Shown here piece by piece: positions 11,025-23,246 of a stretch of 64,000 nucleotides of DNA. A model generated the notes under the pieces. It saw only the letters and a list, made by a program, of their open reading frames with translations, had not been told where the DNA came from and did not search any database. The position numbers were made by a program, and so were the translations under genes. The DNA is from Capitulum mitella (Eukaryota > Arthropoda > Thecostraca > Pollicipedomorpha > Pollicipedidae): the NCBI GenBank assembly GCA_030062745.1, contig CP099839.1:29325451-29389450 (forward strand), given 5' to 3'. Numbering within the stretch: the first letter of the stretch is position 1; each line of letters opens with the position of its first letter.

Positions 11025-14000
11025 TATATAAAGTTACCCCCTAACACCAAGTATTTAGCACTGGTAAATAAAAACCTCGTTTTATCTTCTCGCTTCCTCG
11101 GAAAGTACCCAGACATCGCTAGGAGCGGAAAGTGTTCTGGTAAGCGGGGGGGGGGGGCAACGGCTATTTTTTGAGTCGTTGCTGTCCATGCAACCCCACA
11201 TAGAGTTAATGTTGAATTTTGCCAGTTAAGGGGAGCACGGTACCCCCTTGTACTCCCCGTTCCGCCGCCTATTCCACACATGGCACGAAATGCCAGGCCT
11301 AAAGCATAACTCGTCTGATCCACTCTCCTTGACATTTATCTACCCCGGTGTCCACGATGCTTAGGTAGTTTTGGCGTTGAATTCGAAATCAGTGTAAAAA
11401 ATACCGTAGAAAACAATTAAATGTTATGTTATAAATTCTAGGATTCCCGTGAACACTCAGTGCAATAATCAGCATGGAGTTCAGAACGTCGGCGATTGCT
11501 TGTGCAATTGCAGTCACCTTGTCCACAATTCTGAGGCACGCCCGTCTACTTTTCCCGCATACGTGAGAGTGAAATGGGAAAAAACTGCCACCCACACCCA
11601 GTGGCTATCCGTTGGTGGAAAGCAACAGAAAACGGATGGCTGAGGCTGGACTTTCGGGTCGTTTAAAGCCAACCTTGGTTACGAACGCCAAAACGCCCCT
11701 CGCCACGAATCGGCCGTATCGTTGAGGCCGTTATAGGCGTATCCGTTGTCTGGCTCCGGATTCCGCCAGCTGAATGTGTTTGTGGTTTGTTCATAGTACT
11801 CTACGCAATATGTGCCACTGCACTACGTAATATTCAACTTGAAGGTGTCCACTGAATAACCGTAAGCCATTGTTCGGACCCTGCCTCCTCCAAGGGCGGC
11901 ATTCCTCCAAAACGGGTGGATATAAAATATCAAGTTTTTGTTTCCCTTTGTATTCTGTGGGTGTGCCCGACTGCCTGTTAGAGGCTGTAGCCAAGGGATT
12001 TACGTTGTTTACATGTTGTATTGCATAATGCAGTCTTCAGGTTCAATCTCCAAGTCTTTACAGACCTGCTGTTGCTCAAATCTGGGTATTTCCTGGTCAT
12101 TTTTGGCATGTTTTGACATGACGTGCCTGCGTTTTAATGATCTGTTGTAAATGTTGATGCAGTTTGGTTGGGATTGAAAAGGGATGCTGGTAGATATGTC
12201 AAAAATTTTTAATCTTCACTTTCTTCTATCAACTCAGCCTGAATGTGTTCAAATAGGTGGCATTGGGACCAGAGTGCCTGCCAGAGGTGCAGCAAGATTT
12301 TCTTAAGGGGCCTGGAGCCCAGTGAGGACTGAAGTCGTATGAAAAACACCTGCTAGGAAGATGCCGTGCGATGGGTTTCACAAAAAAATGCAGGTCAAAG
12401 GAGATGGCCTGGGCACTTTGGCCCTCTGGCTGCACACATGGTCCATGCTAGCCTCAGCTTGCTGCAGGACCCTGAACCTGCCACCAGAGCATTTCCAAAC
12501 ATGGAGCAATTTTTTCCAGGCACCAAACCAGACCTTTATGTCGGTTGTGATTTAATTCACTGAACTTATTGTCATAGACTTCATGAAACAAGCAGACTGT
12601 GTAATCCAGGTATGCCTTAATATTCTTTGGAGTACTCCAAACACAGAAATTAGTTAGAGTTGCCTTGTAATTGAGGGTTCCTCTTTTAGGCCATACCGTG
12701 GAGTCAGCAGTCCACTGGCATCAGGCCTGGGGTGGGATCAGAAAGTTTTGCCCATATGCTCTGAGTTGTCTCCAGAACACTAAACCACTTCAAGTCTAGG
12801 CTTGGCTTGCACTGGGCATATCTCTTGTGCACCTCTGCTGACCAAGACTGATGTAGTTTTTACAAGTCAGGAGCTTGATATGAGTGGACCCTACAGGCCA
12901 AGTGGCCATTTAAATCCCATACTTGGTAAGTCTAGGGATGGTTAGTAGTATAAGGGTTTGGCCATGTAAGGAGCTAAAAAATCCTGCACAGCTTGAGACA
13001 CATTTGTCAGTGGGGTCAGTGAAATATCAGTGAGATCAGTGATATGCCTTCACCACTGATCCTGGTGGTGAGACATCCCAAGTCATGCTAAAATATTTGG
13101 GCTTCTTATAATACCAAACCCATATACTGACATATACTCTGAAAGGACTTAGTCATCATCTGCCAAGGAAAATGTTATTATGAACTCATGCATGACAGAC
13201 TGAGCCATGACAGACTTATGTATACTCCAAAACAACTTGACTGCCATGTACTATGTAAAAATGTCATTATAGACTCAAAATTGTAAGGTTTTTAGCTCAG
13301 CCAATTGACATATACCATAGTCAACTCCTGCTCTGCAGCCTACTGTGATGTAACTAAATTGGTATCCAAATGATAGTGGTTATCAGGGTTGGTTGTTAAC
13401 AAGCTGCACATGGGCTCTTATGGATTACCTATGATGCAGTTAGTTAAGTGGGAGGTTAGGCACAACTTGGTGTGCCTACCTACCAGGGTAACATAGATGA
13501 CATGATAGTTAAGACTTTGAACATTGCATGAGAGAATTGGCAGTTAAGGTGTGTCAAGTTAGTGAGTGTGGCAAGCTAATTAGTTTGCCAGTAGAGCCCT
13601 TGCTCCCATATGCAAACTGGCATGTGGTAGGCACACATGCAGTTACCTTGATTGGCCCATTCTTCCCATGTTTGATAACAGTCTGTGATGTTTCCCAGAT
13701 GACCTTGATTGGCACCCCAGATTTGTGCACAATGGCATCCCTGAGATAAGCCAAGGTAGATTTGGTGGCACCCTTCCAAAATGTTAACAGTCAGTCATGG
13801 TAACCCAGTAATTCATAGCCCAATTTATGTTGAGTGCTTCTGCTGAAGGCACCAAGTTGTAAGTTTGAATGTTTTAACTTTTTTAATGACTGAATTATGG
13901 TGCTGTTTGAGGAACATCATCTGGGTCATTTTGTGCTGAATTAGAATCAGTGTTGAAGCATTAAAGTTGGTAACTGTGGACTGGATGTATTTGGGACATT

Positions 14001-14994
14001 AATTGAATGATTTGGTTGCATGTTAGACAAATGAGAACTTGATATTAGTCATTGACCGAATAGCCATTTTGTTCATTGCAAACTGTTTGCTTTTGAATCT
14101 GGTTAGAATCAGTTACAGTTTGTTGTTTTGCAGTTGTTCCATGTTGTATTTTTTTAAAGAAATACCAAGAATATTTGATTTTATTATCAAAATGCATATC
14201 TTTGCAAGTTTTAGACAGAGTGAAGAAGCAGACAGTTAAGCATAGTCATCCTGCTGACAGCTGTCCTGCAGAACAACTGTGTTTCCAGAGTATGTTTGCA
14301 AAAAATGATGTTTTGGCATCAGAAAATGTGCAGTGATTAGTGCATCGAGATGATACGAGTAACTAAGAATCATCCAAAACCGGTTTTCCTGTGGATGGCA
14401 GTATCAGTAATGTCAAGTCAAGTCTGAAGGAAAAGACAAACCAGATGTGTGACTGCTGTCTCAAATTACAGTGTTAATTATTGTAAATATCAGGCACATA
14501 ATTACTGTAATGTTTTTGGCACATTCCATACAAGTTGTGGACATTTGACTGCTCTTTGGGTTTTGTGAGCTAGATCTATGTGCATGGTTTTTCTTAAAAA
14601 GGAACAATGTGTGCTTGCCATGTTTTAGCATACTTTCTTCCTGTGTTACTGTTGTAGTATCAGTAGGTGCTGTCATGCCAGTTGCCCAGTCTGCATCTTG
14701 CCATACATGCATTATCTATTTAATTTTTTATTGTTTGTATAGAAACTGCTCTTTGATATGAATCTATGGTCTTTTTGTTAAAGGGCAATTTTGGTGGGTA
14801 TTTTTGTTTTGATTTTTTGGGTTATTTTTTTTTTTTGATATTTGTCAAATATTTTGGCATGCCATAACACTCTATTTCCCTGCTAGCATGATCTTCTAGT
14901 TCCCTCTTCAGATTCTGATAGTTTTTTTTCAGATCCCTGGAACTTTATTTGAAAAGTTTCAAAAATTGGGAAATGCACTGTGAGTGCACAGTAT
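11025..14994. other. Gene-free stretch, CpG-depleted from about 12.4 kb
   Basis: No protein-like open frame was recognised. From about 12.4 kb to 15.08 kb CpG nearly disappears (one CpG seen between about 12.72 and 14.33 kb) and TG/CA are plentiful. CpG density jumps back at about 15.09 kb, close to the end of the SAM-domain gene. This base composition suggests long-term germline methylation. I could not find a transcription unit to explain it. Confidence 0.55.
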
Positions 14995-15000
14995 TTTATT
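14995..15000 (-). promoter_or_regulatory. Polyadenylation signal of SAM-domain gene
   Basis: AATAAA on the minus strand, about 135 bases beyond the stop codon of the SAM-domain gene. Confidence 0.7.
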
Positions 15001-15134
15001 GGTACATCAATTTTAACTGCTCTGTCATTGGGGTGAAAATTTTTGTGTAAATGTTAGGGGATGGCCATGCATATCACTAAGGTCACATGGCTGGCGTCGT
15101 TGGCCAGCTGTTGGCCTGACGTCTCAGCAGCCAG

Positions 15135-16613
15135 TCACGACGATCCGGGCGACGTTGGCGACGTGACCACCGACTGCACGGAAGCCACCGTGATCTCTCG
15201 GTACAGCGGGTTGGTCTGCGGCTTGGGCAGGTCCACCACGGGCCGGTTCGTCAGCTCGGCCAGCACGTCCAGGAAACCGTACTGGCGCAGGAACTTGAGG
15301 TAGCGCTGGCTGGAGGGCGGTGGCTGCCCGCTGGGCCGCGCGCATTGCAGGTACAGCGCCCGCGTCATCGGGCCCGGCGGCGGCCGCTCGAACGTCTGGT
15401 CGTACAGCACGTAATCGTCGATGGAGAGCAGCTGGCGCGCCGAGCCGGCGATGGTGCGGATGTGCTCCCAGTCGGTGATCCCCATCCGCGGCAGGTTGGA
15501 GGCGGTCAGCAGGCAGAGGCTGCGGCCGCAGATATTGTTGGCGAGCAGCGCCTCGGCGTACTGCGGCAGCCCGAGCCGGCCGAGCCAGCCGCGGATCTCG
15601 CACGGCCCCCAGCGGAGGCAGCGCGGGATGCGCACGTCCGGCACGTCCATGGCGATCAGGTCGTCCACGGTCTTGCGGTGCCAGTCGCCCGAGCACGGCT
15701 CGGCCGGCGGTGGCGGCGCGGCGGCCGGGGCCGGCGTCGCCGGCGGCTCCGGCTGGCCGGGGTCACTGTACACGGGCGTCTCCGAGTAGGGTCGGAAGCC
15801 CGGGCTGATAGCCGGTACCGGCACGGTGACGCCGTCGCCGTCCGCCCCTGCCGCGCCGTCGGCGCCCGGCACCGGCACCGTGACGACGCCGGCCGGCTCT
15901 CCGCCGTCGGCGCCGACGCCCGGCGCACCGTCGGGCACCCCCAGCACGATAGGGACATCCTCGAACTCCGTGTTGGGCGGGGTCGGGCTTGTAGACACCT
16001 GGAATTCGGGCACCTCGGAGGTTGGCACGCCCTGGGCTGGGACGGCGGTGCTGTGCTCCGCTTGGTCCCCGCCGGCCGAGGCTGGCTCCGTTTTCTCCAA
16101 GACGACGGTCGGTGTCTCGACAGATTGGGGAGGCGTGGGGGCCTGATCGTGTCCGCCCCCGTCGCCGGCCGGAGCGGCGAGGTCCCGGGCCGGCTCACTG
16201 TCGCCGGGGACTTGTGCAGCGCCGGTGCTGTCCACTGCGGCGCCGTCACCCTGCTGCCCGTTTGGAGCGGCTGGATCGAGCACGGCACCAGTTCCGACGG
16301 TGTCGGCCGCCGTATCGTCATCGTGCTGCCCGCTGGGGCTAGTGGGATCTTTTGTTGGATCAAGCTCTGTCGGAGCGCCGCTATTGTGAGCGACTGGATC
16401 GGGCATTGGATCACCTCCTGGCGTACCGTGTGTTGTGGCACCATCGTCCTGCTGACCGTTGGAGGCGGGCGGATCTAGCACTGGATCAGATCCAGCGTCC
16501 TCTTGTAGCGACGTCGGAGCGCTGGGATCTGACATGGGCGCGGAGTCGGCCACGTCTGCTCTGACATTGGCTTCACTCGTACTGGTCTCGTCGAGATCCT
16601 GTTCTCCTTCCAT
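15135..16613 (-). CDS. SAM-domain protein, SAMD15-like, single exon
   Basis: A 492-residue uninterrupted frame. Residues 1 to about 310 are disordered and rich in Pro, Gly, Asp and Ala, with imperfect ~30-residue repeats built on DP-A-NGQQ-DGA. Residues about 332-398 form a sterile alpha motif: RWGPCEIRGWL, then LGLPQYAEALLANNICG, LLTASNLPRMGI and a helix ending ARQLLSIDD. SAM domains mediate protein-protein interaction or polymerisation. The tail (about 400-470) continues the pattern seen after the SAM domain in vertebrate SAMD15, hence the comparison. The start at 16613 has a good context (ACAATGG). The function of SAMD15 is poorly known. The SAM call is firm; the family name is a recognition from memory. 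Confidence 0.8.
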   Translation of the reverse strand: MEGEQDLDETSTSEANVRADVADSAPMSDPSAPTSLQEDAGSDPVLDPPASNGQQDDGATTHGTPGGDPMPDPVAHNSGAPTELDPTKDPTSPSGQHDDDTAADTVGTGAVLDPAAPNGQQGDGAAVDSTGAAQVPGDSEPARDLAAPAGDGGGHDQAPTPPQSVETPTVVLEKTEPASAGGDQAEHSTAVPAQGVPTSEVPEFQVSTSPTPPNTEFEDVPIVLGVPDGAPGVGADGGEPAGVVTVPVPGADGAAGADGDGVTVPVPAISPGFRPYSETPVYSDPGQPEPPATPAPAAAPPPPAEPCSGDWHRKTVDDLIAMDVPDVRIPRCLRWGPCEIRGWLGRLGLPQYAEALLANNICGRSLCLLTASNLPRMGITDWEHIRTIAGSARQLLSIDDYVLYDQTFERPPPGPMTRALYLQCARPSGQPPPSSQRYLKFLRQYGFLDVLAELTNRPVVDLPKPQTNPLYREITVASVQSVVTSPTSPGSS

Positions 16614-17861
16614 TGTGTTTGCAACGAGCTGTCCCGTCTTGTAGTAGAATCACAAATGATGTCATTCCTCCATATTTGTTCCAGCTTTTGTGTTGCACCT
16701 ACCTGATATCCATCGTTCTTTTGTACGGTTCGAGAATGAAAAAAGCGATGCATGGAGTAGTGGTGTGGATTCTCTTCGTTAGATTCGACGAAATTTCTCA
16801 GAACGTGTAATGTTTTTTGCGCTCTTTCACTTCAGTAAATTTTGGTAAGACGGCAAGACACTAAAGCCCACTGCACACCTCGGCGCCGAATGACCCTGTA
16901 GTCGGTGCGCCCCTAAACCCCAATAACCAACCAACCAACCCACTGCACACCGCTCCCGTCGCTTGTTGCCTGGCTGTATGAGGTATTACGGCCTTAAAAC
17001 GGGCAAGAGGGGCGATGTGTGCCAGGGATTAGTTGCTAGAAGACGTTGTAATGGGGGAAGACGGCGAAGCACGCCACAGCATGCTCTTTATTCTCTTGTG
17101 CCATTCAGTAGCTGTTTACATTTCATGGTCCATGATGTCTTTTCAACTTTTCATTTTGGATCTTCTTCGAAGTTTTAGTTCGTTCTGTACGTGATCGAGA
17201 TCGAGGATGGAGCTCATGGAGCTCATAGAGTAGGATAGGAAATTTGGTTTTTGCTTTTGGTATCATAGTATGGTTTGTGCTTTGGAGTACAAAAATTTGC
17301 AAACAGTAATACTGGTTTAAGTTGGCGTTCTTGATTTATGTCGGTTATGACGTCATACCTGCTGTTTCCGAATGGAGACAGTCGTTTACTTGCAGAGTTA
17401 GCAGATTGTCAAAATGGTTGTAGTGTAGCGTTTTGATGGAGGAACAAGATCAGACTTCTGGAGTATACATTGTTTTTGGAGCACATGTTTTCTTGTGTTC
17501 TTCAGCACCAAAAAACACCAACATTGCCAAACTTGTCATGAAGTTATTTCGTAAGTCAGCAAAAATATTTACCAACGAAAGGCTTGATTGCAGAAGGCGG
17601 CCGGATAAGTCTCGGCGTGCAGCAGTTGCTGTTTCAGTGCTTTATGATTATGTCAGTCCGAGGTGCAGCCTGTACCAGCTCTGGTTCCGTTAGTCTCAGA
17701 CGGGCAGGGCTGCTGCGGCCCTAACGTAAACGTCGGTCGGCCGCGGCCGCCGGCTGCTACCACGCGACGGCGTCGCCAGCCGGCCAGTTACGCCCCGCCC
17801 TGAGTCACACTGACGCCGCACCCCCCCCCCCCAGAGCCGCGCACCGCCGGCCGGCGACAAC
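16614..17861. other. Intergenic between divergent SAM-domain gene and ARF6
   Basis: Two genes start here in opposite directions. I saw no convincing TATA box. The stretch contains the SINE-tail fragment at 16880-16940 and a C-run just before the ARF6 start. GC content rises sharply from about 17.7 kb, as expected of a housekeeping-type promoter and 5' leader. Confidence 0.5.
16880..16940 (+). repeat. SINE-like 3' fragment with (AACC)n tail
   Basis: About 60 bases (GGCGCCGAATGACCCTGTAG, then GGTGCGCCCCTAA, then AACCAACCAACC) match the reverse complement of 38951-39005 almost base for base. The tetranucleotide tail suggests retroposition. The SINE at 63.6 kb ends in the same kind of tail. Confidence 0.75.
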
Positions 17862-19438
<1,577 letters not shown>

Positions 19439-20210
19439 GGGCCGGCCCGGCGCGCCAGCGCGCCCCAGCTAGTCGTGGCGCCGGCCCGGCGGCGGCCGGC
19501 CGGCCCGGCGCGTTGTTGCTGTTTGCCGCCCGGCGGCCGGCGGCCGTGCTGACGCCGCCCGAAGTCATTCCAGCCAGGTCTGGCCGGGAGTGGGGCCGGC
19601 GCGCCGCCTCCCTGGCCGGGCCGGCCGGCACCGCCGCGCCGTGCCCATTCATATCACGCCTGCCGGGCGCGGGCGCGCGGTCCTACCGGTGTCGGCGCTA
19701 GCGGGTCCGACCCGGGCGCCGCGCCGAGCGACATAGATGCCATTCGGACCCGGATAAATCACTATATTATTTAAGTAGCCGATAGCTTTGTATGGTGACG
19801 ACCCGCGGCGGCGATGCTATGGATGTGCCGCCCTCGCGACAAATTGAGCGCCGTGCGAGTGAGGTGGAGTGGTTCTGACGGCCACGCGGACATGAGCTCC
19901 GCGCCGAACCATTGCGGGACGCGCTCCGGCCGCGCCCGCTGGCCGCGGCGGGACGACTGCGGGGTGGATAGCTGAGCGGGTTGGCCGGAAACGTCGCAGC
20001 GCTGCGGGAGATGCGCGGATTCCGTGGCGTCACCGGTTGCCGTGGTTACGAGGGTCTTCCGACGCGATATTAACGAGCGCCCTCTTGAGCTTCGCTTTGC
20101 ATATGGGCTTGGCCGGGACCGACGGCCTGGGAGAATGGAGCGGTATTGTGAATGTATGCATGCTGTACTGTATCTACTGACCCCAGCTCATTCAGTGACC
20201 GGTTTCCATC

Positions 20211-20216
20211 AATAAA
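20211..20216 (+). promoter_or_regulatory. Polyadenylation signal of ARF6, with a second at 20297
   Basis: AATAAA in the context GGTTTCCATC-AATAAA-TGCCTGAT. A near copy (AGTTTCCATG-AATAAA-ATGCCTGAT) recurs with its signal at 20297-20302, so this region may be locally duplicated and could give two 3' ends. Confidence 0.65.
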
Positions 20217-20819
20217 TGCCTGATGCTCTTTCGGTGTTCATTTTGTTGGTCTTTTCTGTTATGTTATCCCACGTCATTGAGTACCCAGTTTCCATGAATA
20301 AAATGCCTGATATGTCGTCAATGGTAGTTTTCTTTGACGTCTCCTCGTGTTTGTGCTGCAGTGTGCGATTGAAAAACGGGCACTGCTCAAACGAACAATT
20401 AGGTTTTTTCGTATGAGGATTTTGGATAGCTCGTTTTCTTTCTCCGATGCCAGGATGTTAATAACCATGAAACAACGATTTGGTCCGCTCAGCCTCGGAA
20501 CTCCGTCGTGAGTCGGGTCATGGTCTTTGTACTCAAAGGCAGTCTCGCGTGAGGTGTCCGTTGCTTCGAGGTTTGCTTTTCACCTTAATTACCATTCATT
20601 TGTTATTTTAATTACGCCGGAGCCATTTATGCAGCTTGGCTGGATTCCAGATTGCGCTTGACTTCGCAGTATGCAAACACTAAAGTCACATACCTCCAAA
20701 CTCCGGCGTTGCTGGCCAGGGGAAAAGAACAATTTATGTAGTTAAATATGGAAGCGATTTGAATAAACGATTTCGACGCGAAAGAGACAACTATTTATCT
20801 TCAGAACAAGAATAAGCAG

Positions 20820-20910
20820 CGATACAGAGACGACTGACTGACGCCTCACGGGACACAGGACTTGACCCAAGACTTTGGACACCTGAGCCCAAGAGGTTGT
20901 GTGTCCTAAC
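20820..20910 (+). repeat. 90-bp repeat, copy 1
   Basis: First of three related copies (others 20941-21025 and 51941-52023). Shared core: GACTGACTGACGCC at the start and CTGAGCCCAAGAGG followed by CTGTGTGTCCTAAC at the end. An (ACAA)n tail follows at 20914-20930, which suggests retroposition. Confidence 0.8.
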
Positions 20911-20940
20911 TCACAAACAAACAAACAAACAAATAAGCAG

Positions 20941-21025
20941 CGATAGACCACAGACTGACGCCCAACGAGACACACGACTCGACACAGGACTAGACGCCTG
21001 AGCCCAAGAGGCTGTGTGTCGTAAC
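20941..21025 (+). repeat. 90-bp repeat, copy 2
   Basis: Same family as 20820-20910 and in the same orientation, only 30 bases further on. It ends GAGCCCAAGAGGCTGTGTG. Confidence 0.8.
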
Positions 21026-21037
21026 GCTCAAAGAAAT

Positions 21038-21110
21038 AACTAGCGCAGTGATAAGAGAATCGCACTGATCGCACCCATAATAAGAGGGCCGCAGGTTCGA
21101 AATTCGACGC
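21038..21110 (+). repeat. tRNA-like head of a SINE
   Basis: TAGCGCAGTG at 21041-21050 fits a Pol III A box, and GGTTCGAAATT from 21094 fits a B box at the right spacing. A proper tRNA cloverleaf is not formed. Best read as a degenerate tRNA-derived SINE head next to the 90-bp repeats. Confidence 0.55.
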
Positions 21111-23246
21111 CCCCAGCTGCCCATCGGTGACTCGCCTTGGATGACACGTTTGGTGTGGATTTGACACCGGACCCAAGTGCCCAATTGCGTGGGTATGGTT
21201 CTCGGAAAATGACTGGGTGCTCAAAACGTGTATGGGGACATCCAGACATTGCTATTGGAGGGGGAGGGGATGGTGACAGGCACTTATGCCTAAGGTTCAG
21301 AGAAATGAGTTTAAAAAAGATATCATGGGAGGCAAGTTATGGAAGGATAACCTCAATAAATCATAGATGGCTTTATGGCATCTATGATTTATCCTTAAAG
21401 GGAATATATCTGGCATACTGGTATCCCACAAATACACTCCAGGGAATATTTAAGATTGGTTACAGATTATCATGTAGATCAAGGGTGCATATTGGCCATC
21501 TTAGACTGATATTTCATGCATTTTAGTTATTATATTTAGTGACATTGATATTGGTAGGTGAAATGCAATGCAAAATTTCATAGGAAGGAGCCAGTCCATG
21601 AGCAGAAGATATGTAGTTAAACCTTGGATGCACCCAATGCTTCCCCAACACTGCTTTGCTGTACCAGATGCAGTCAGAAATGGTAGGATGAATGTTTTCA
21701 CAAAGAACACTAATTTTTGACCTATTCACATAATACATACTTGCAAGGGAGATTCAAGGAACAGCAGTGGTACTTGGCTGAATCTATGATGGTCACCTTC
21801 ATAATTTTGGTGTTTGCCAGCTGATGTGAGCTTTGACATTGCTGAGGTTAACAATATGCCAGCCTGATTCATTGGGGATTTTGTTGTTGAGAAGAAAATG
21901 GGGTAAAGAGATTAAATTTGGGCTGGCAGCCAGCATACTCACCTACCCCAGTAAAATATGAGCAAATGAGAGTGAATTGGCAAGAATAAATGGTATCTAT
22001 GCTTTGATTCTTAAAAATGTCCTCTATTCTTACTTGCACAGTTCAAAAATCATGATTTAAGCAGATACACTTCCTTTAATGCAGGACCTTTCTCCAGAAC
22101 CCAGCTTGGCACAGTGTCACTAGGAGGGTGGTGGGGATAAGCAACTGGTGGGTGGCAATGGAGTAAATTAGTTCCTATTATTGTTTACAAAGCTGATTTT
22201 AGATGGTTAAGATCATGGGACTGAGAATATAAGTATATTTCAATACTTAAATGTAATTTAGGTTGTGCATGCCCAAATTGTATTGTTGGGGCCCATTTCC
22301 ACTTTGTGGGTGCCAGAGCACCCACAAAAAGGTAGGAAACCATACCCCTGCCCAACTGGCAGCACACCTGGAACCTAACTAACCAATCTACCAACTGATA
22401 TTTTCATTTAATCCCTAATCAGATAATATTTGGCATCACCCAGGTACTGCCCATTCATCTGGCATTTAGCACATGTCACAGCATTAATGGCATAAGTAAT
22501 GTAGCAGAAGAATACCAACCTCCCCCAGAATATTTGTATAGCTTTGGCCTTGGCCTTTGTTTCTATGTTTGACAGCATGCCCTATAGGAAATGCTGTTAT
22601 ACAACATTGAGATGGCATGTGTGGTTTCTGTACTCATATTATTTGAGATGCTTTTCACTCTGAAGAGATGCTGTCTGTTTTTTTTTTTGCTTCTTTCTGG
22701 TGCATATAAGATAACTGCAGAAGTGTCATACTTATCAGCATTGTTTTCATTTTGTGGTTGATGTTTTTTCTGATATATCATTAAGGTGCCTTTGGGTAAT
22801 GTTTTAGTTAAAAGAAAAACAATGAGATCTGTTTGTCAGCTGTCTTTGGTGAACATAACTAAACTTGATGATGACATTGCTATATGCATACATTTTTGTT
22901 CATGAAATTTCTGTCCAAAATGGGCTTGTTTTTATTCTGGAAAAGATCCTCAATCCATCCAGTATGAATTTTTCTAAAAATGCATGCATATTAACAAGAG
23001 CAGCAAGAAACTGGGTAGGTTTTCCTGACTTTTTTATTTTGCATACAATGCCTTCTTTTCACTCACCCAGTTAAGATCTCCAGTCCCTCCAAGTAAGGTT
23101 GTTTATATGCTGTGTGGCATCCATGTCATGGTAGTTGATATGGTCTGCCAGAGGAAGAAAGTCTCAATATCTTTATCTCATTATCAAGCAGATGTATTTT
23201 AGATACTGACTAGCAAGGTGTTAACTCTGTTGTGTCCCAAGGAAGG
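21111..23246. other. CpG-depleted stretch upstream of TAB1 coding start
   Basis: CpG is common up to about 21.24 kb and then becomes almost absent to about 23.7 kb. No protein-like frame is seen. The stretch probably holds the 5' untranslated exon or intron of TAB1, with the promoter near 21.0-21.2 kb, but no promoter motif was identified. Confidence 0.5.

Noticed and set aside
15345..16478. 377-codon open frame on the plus strand
   Set aside because: Antisense to the SAM-domain gene; no domain and high-GC composition.
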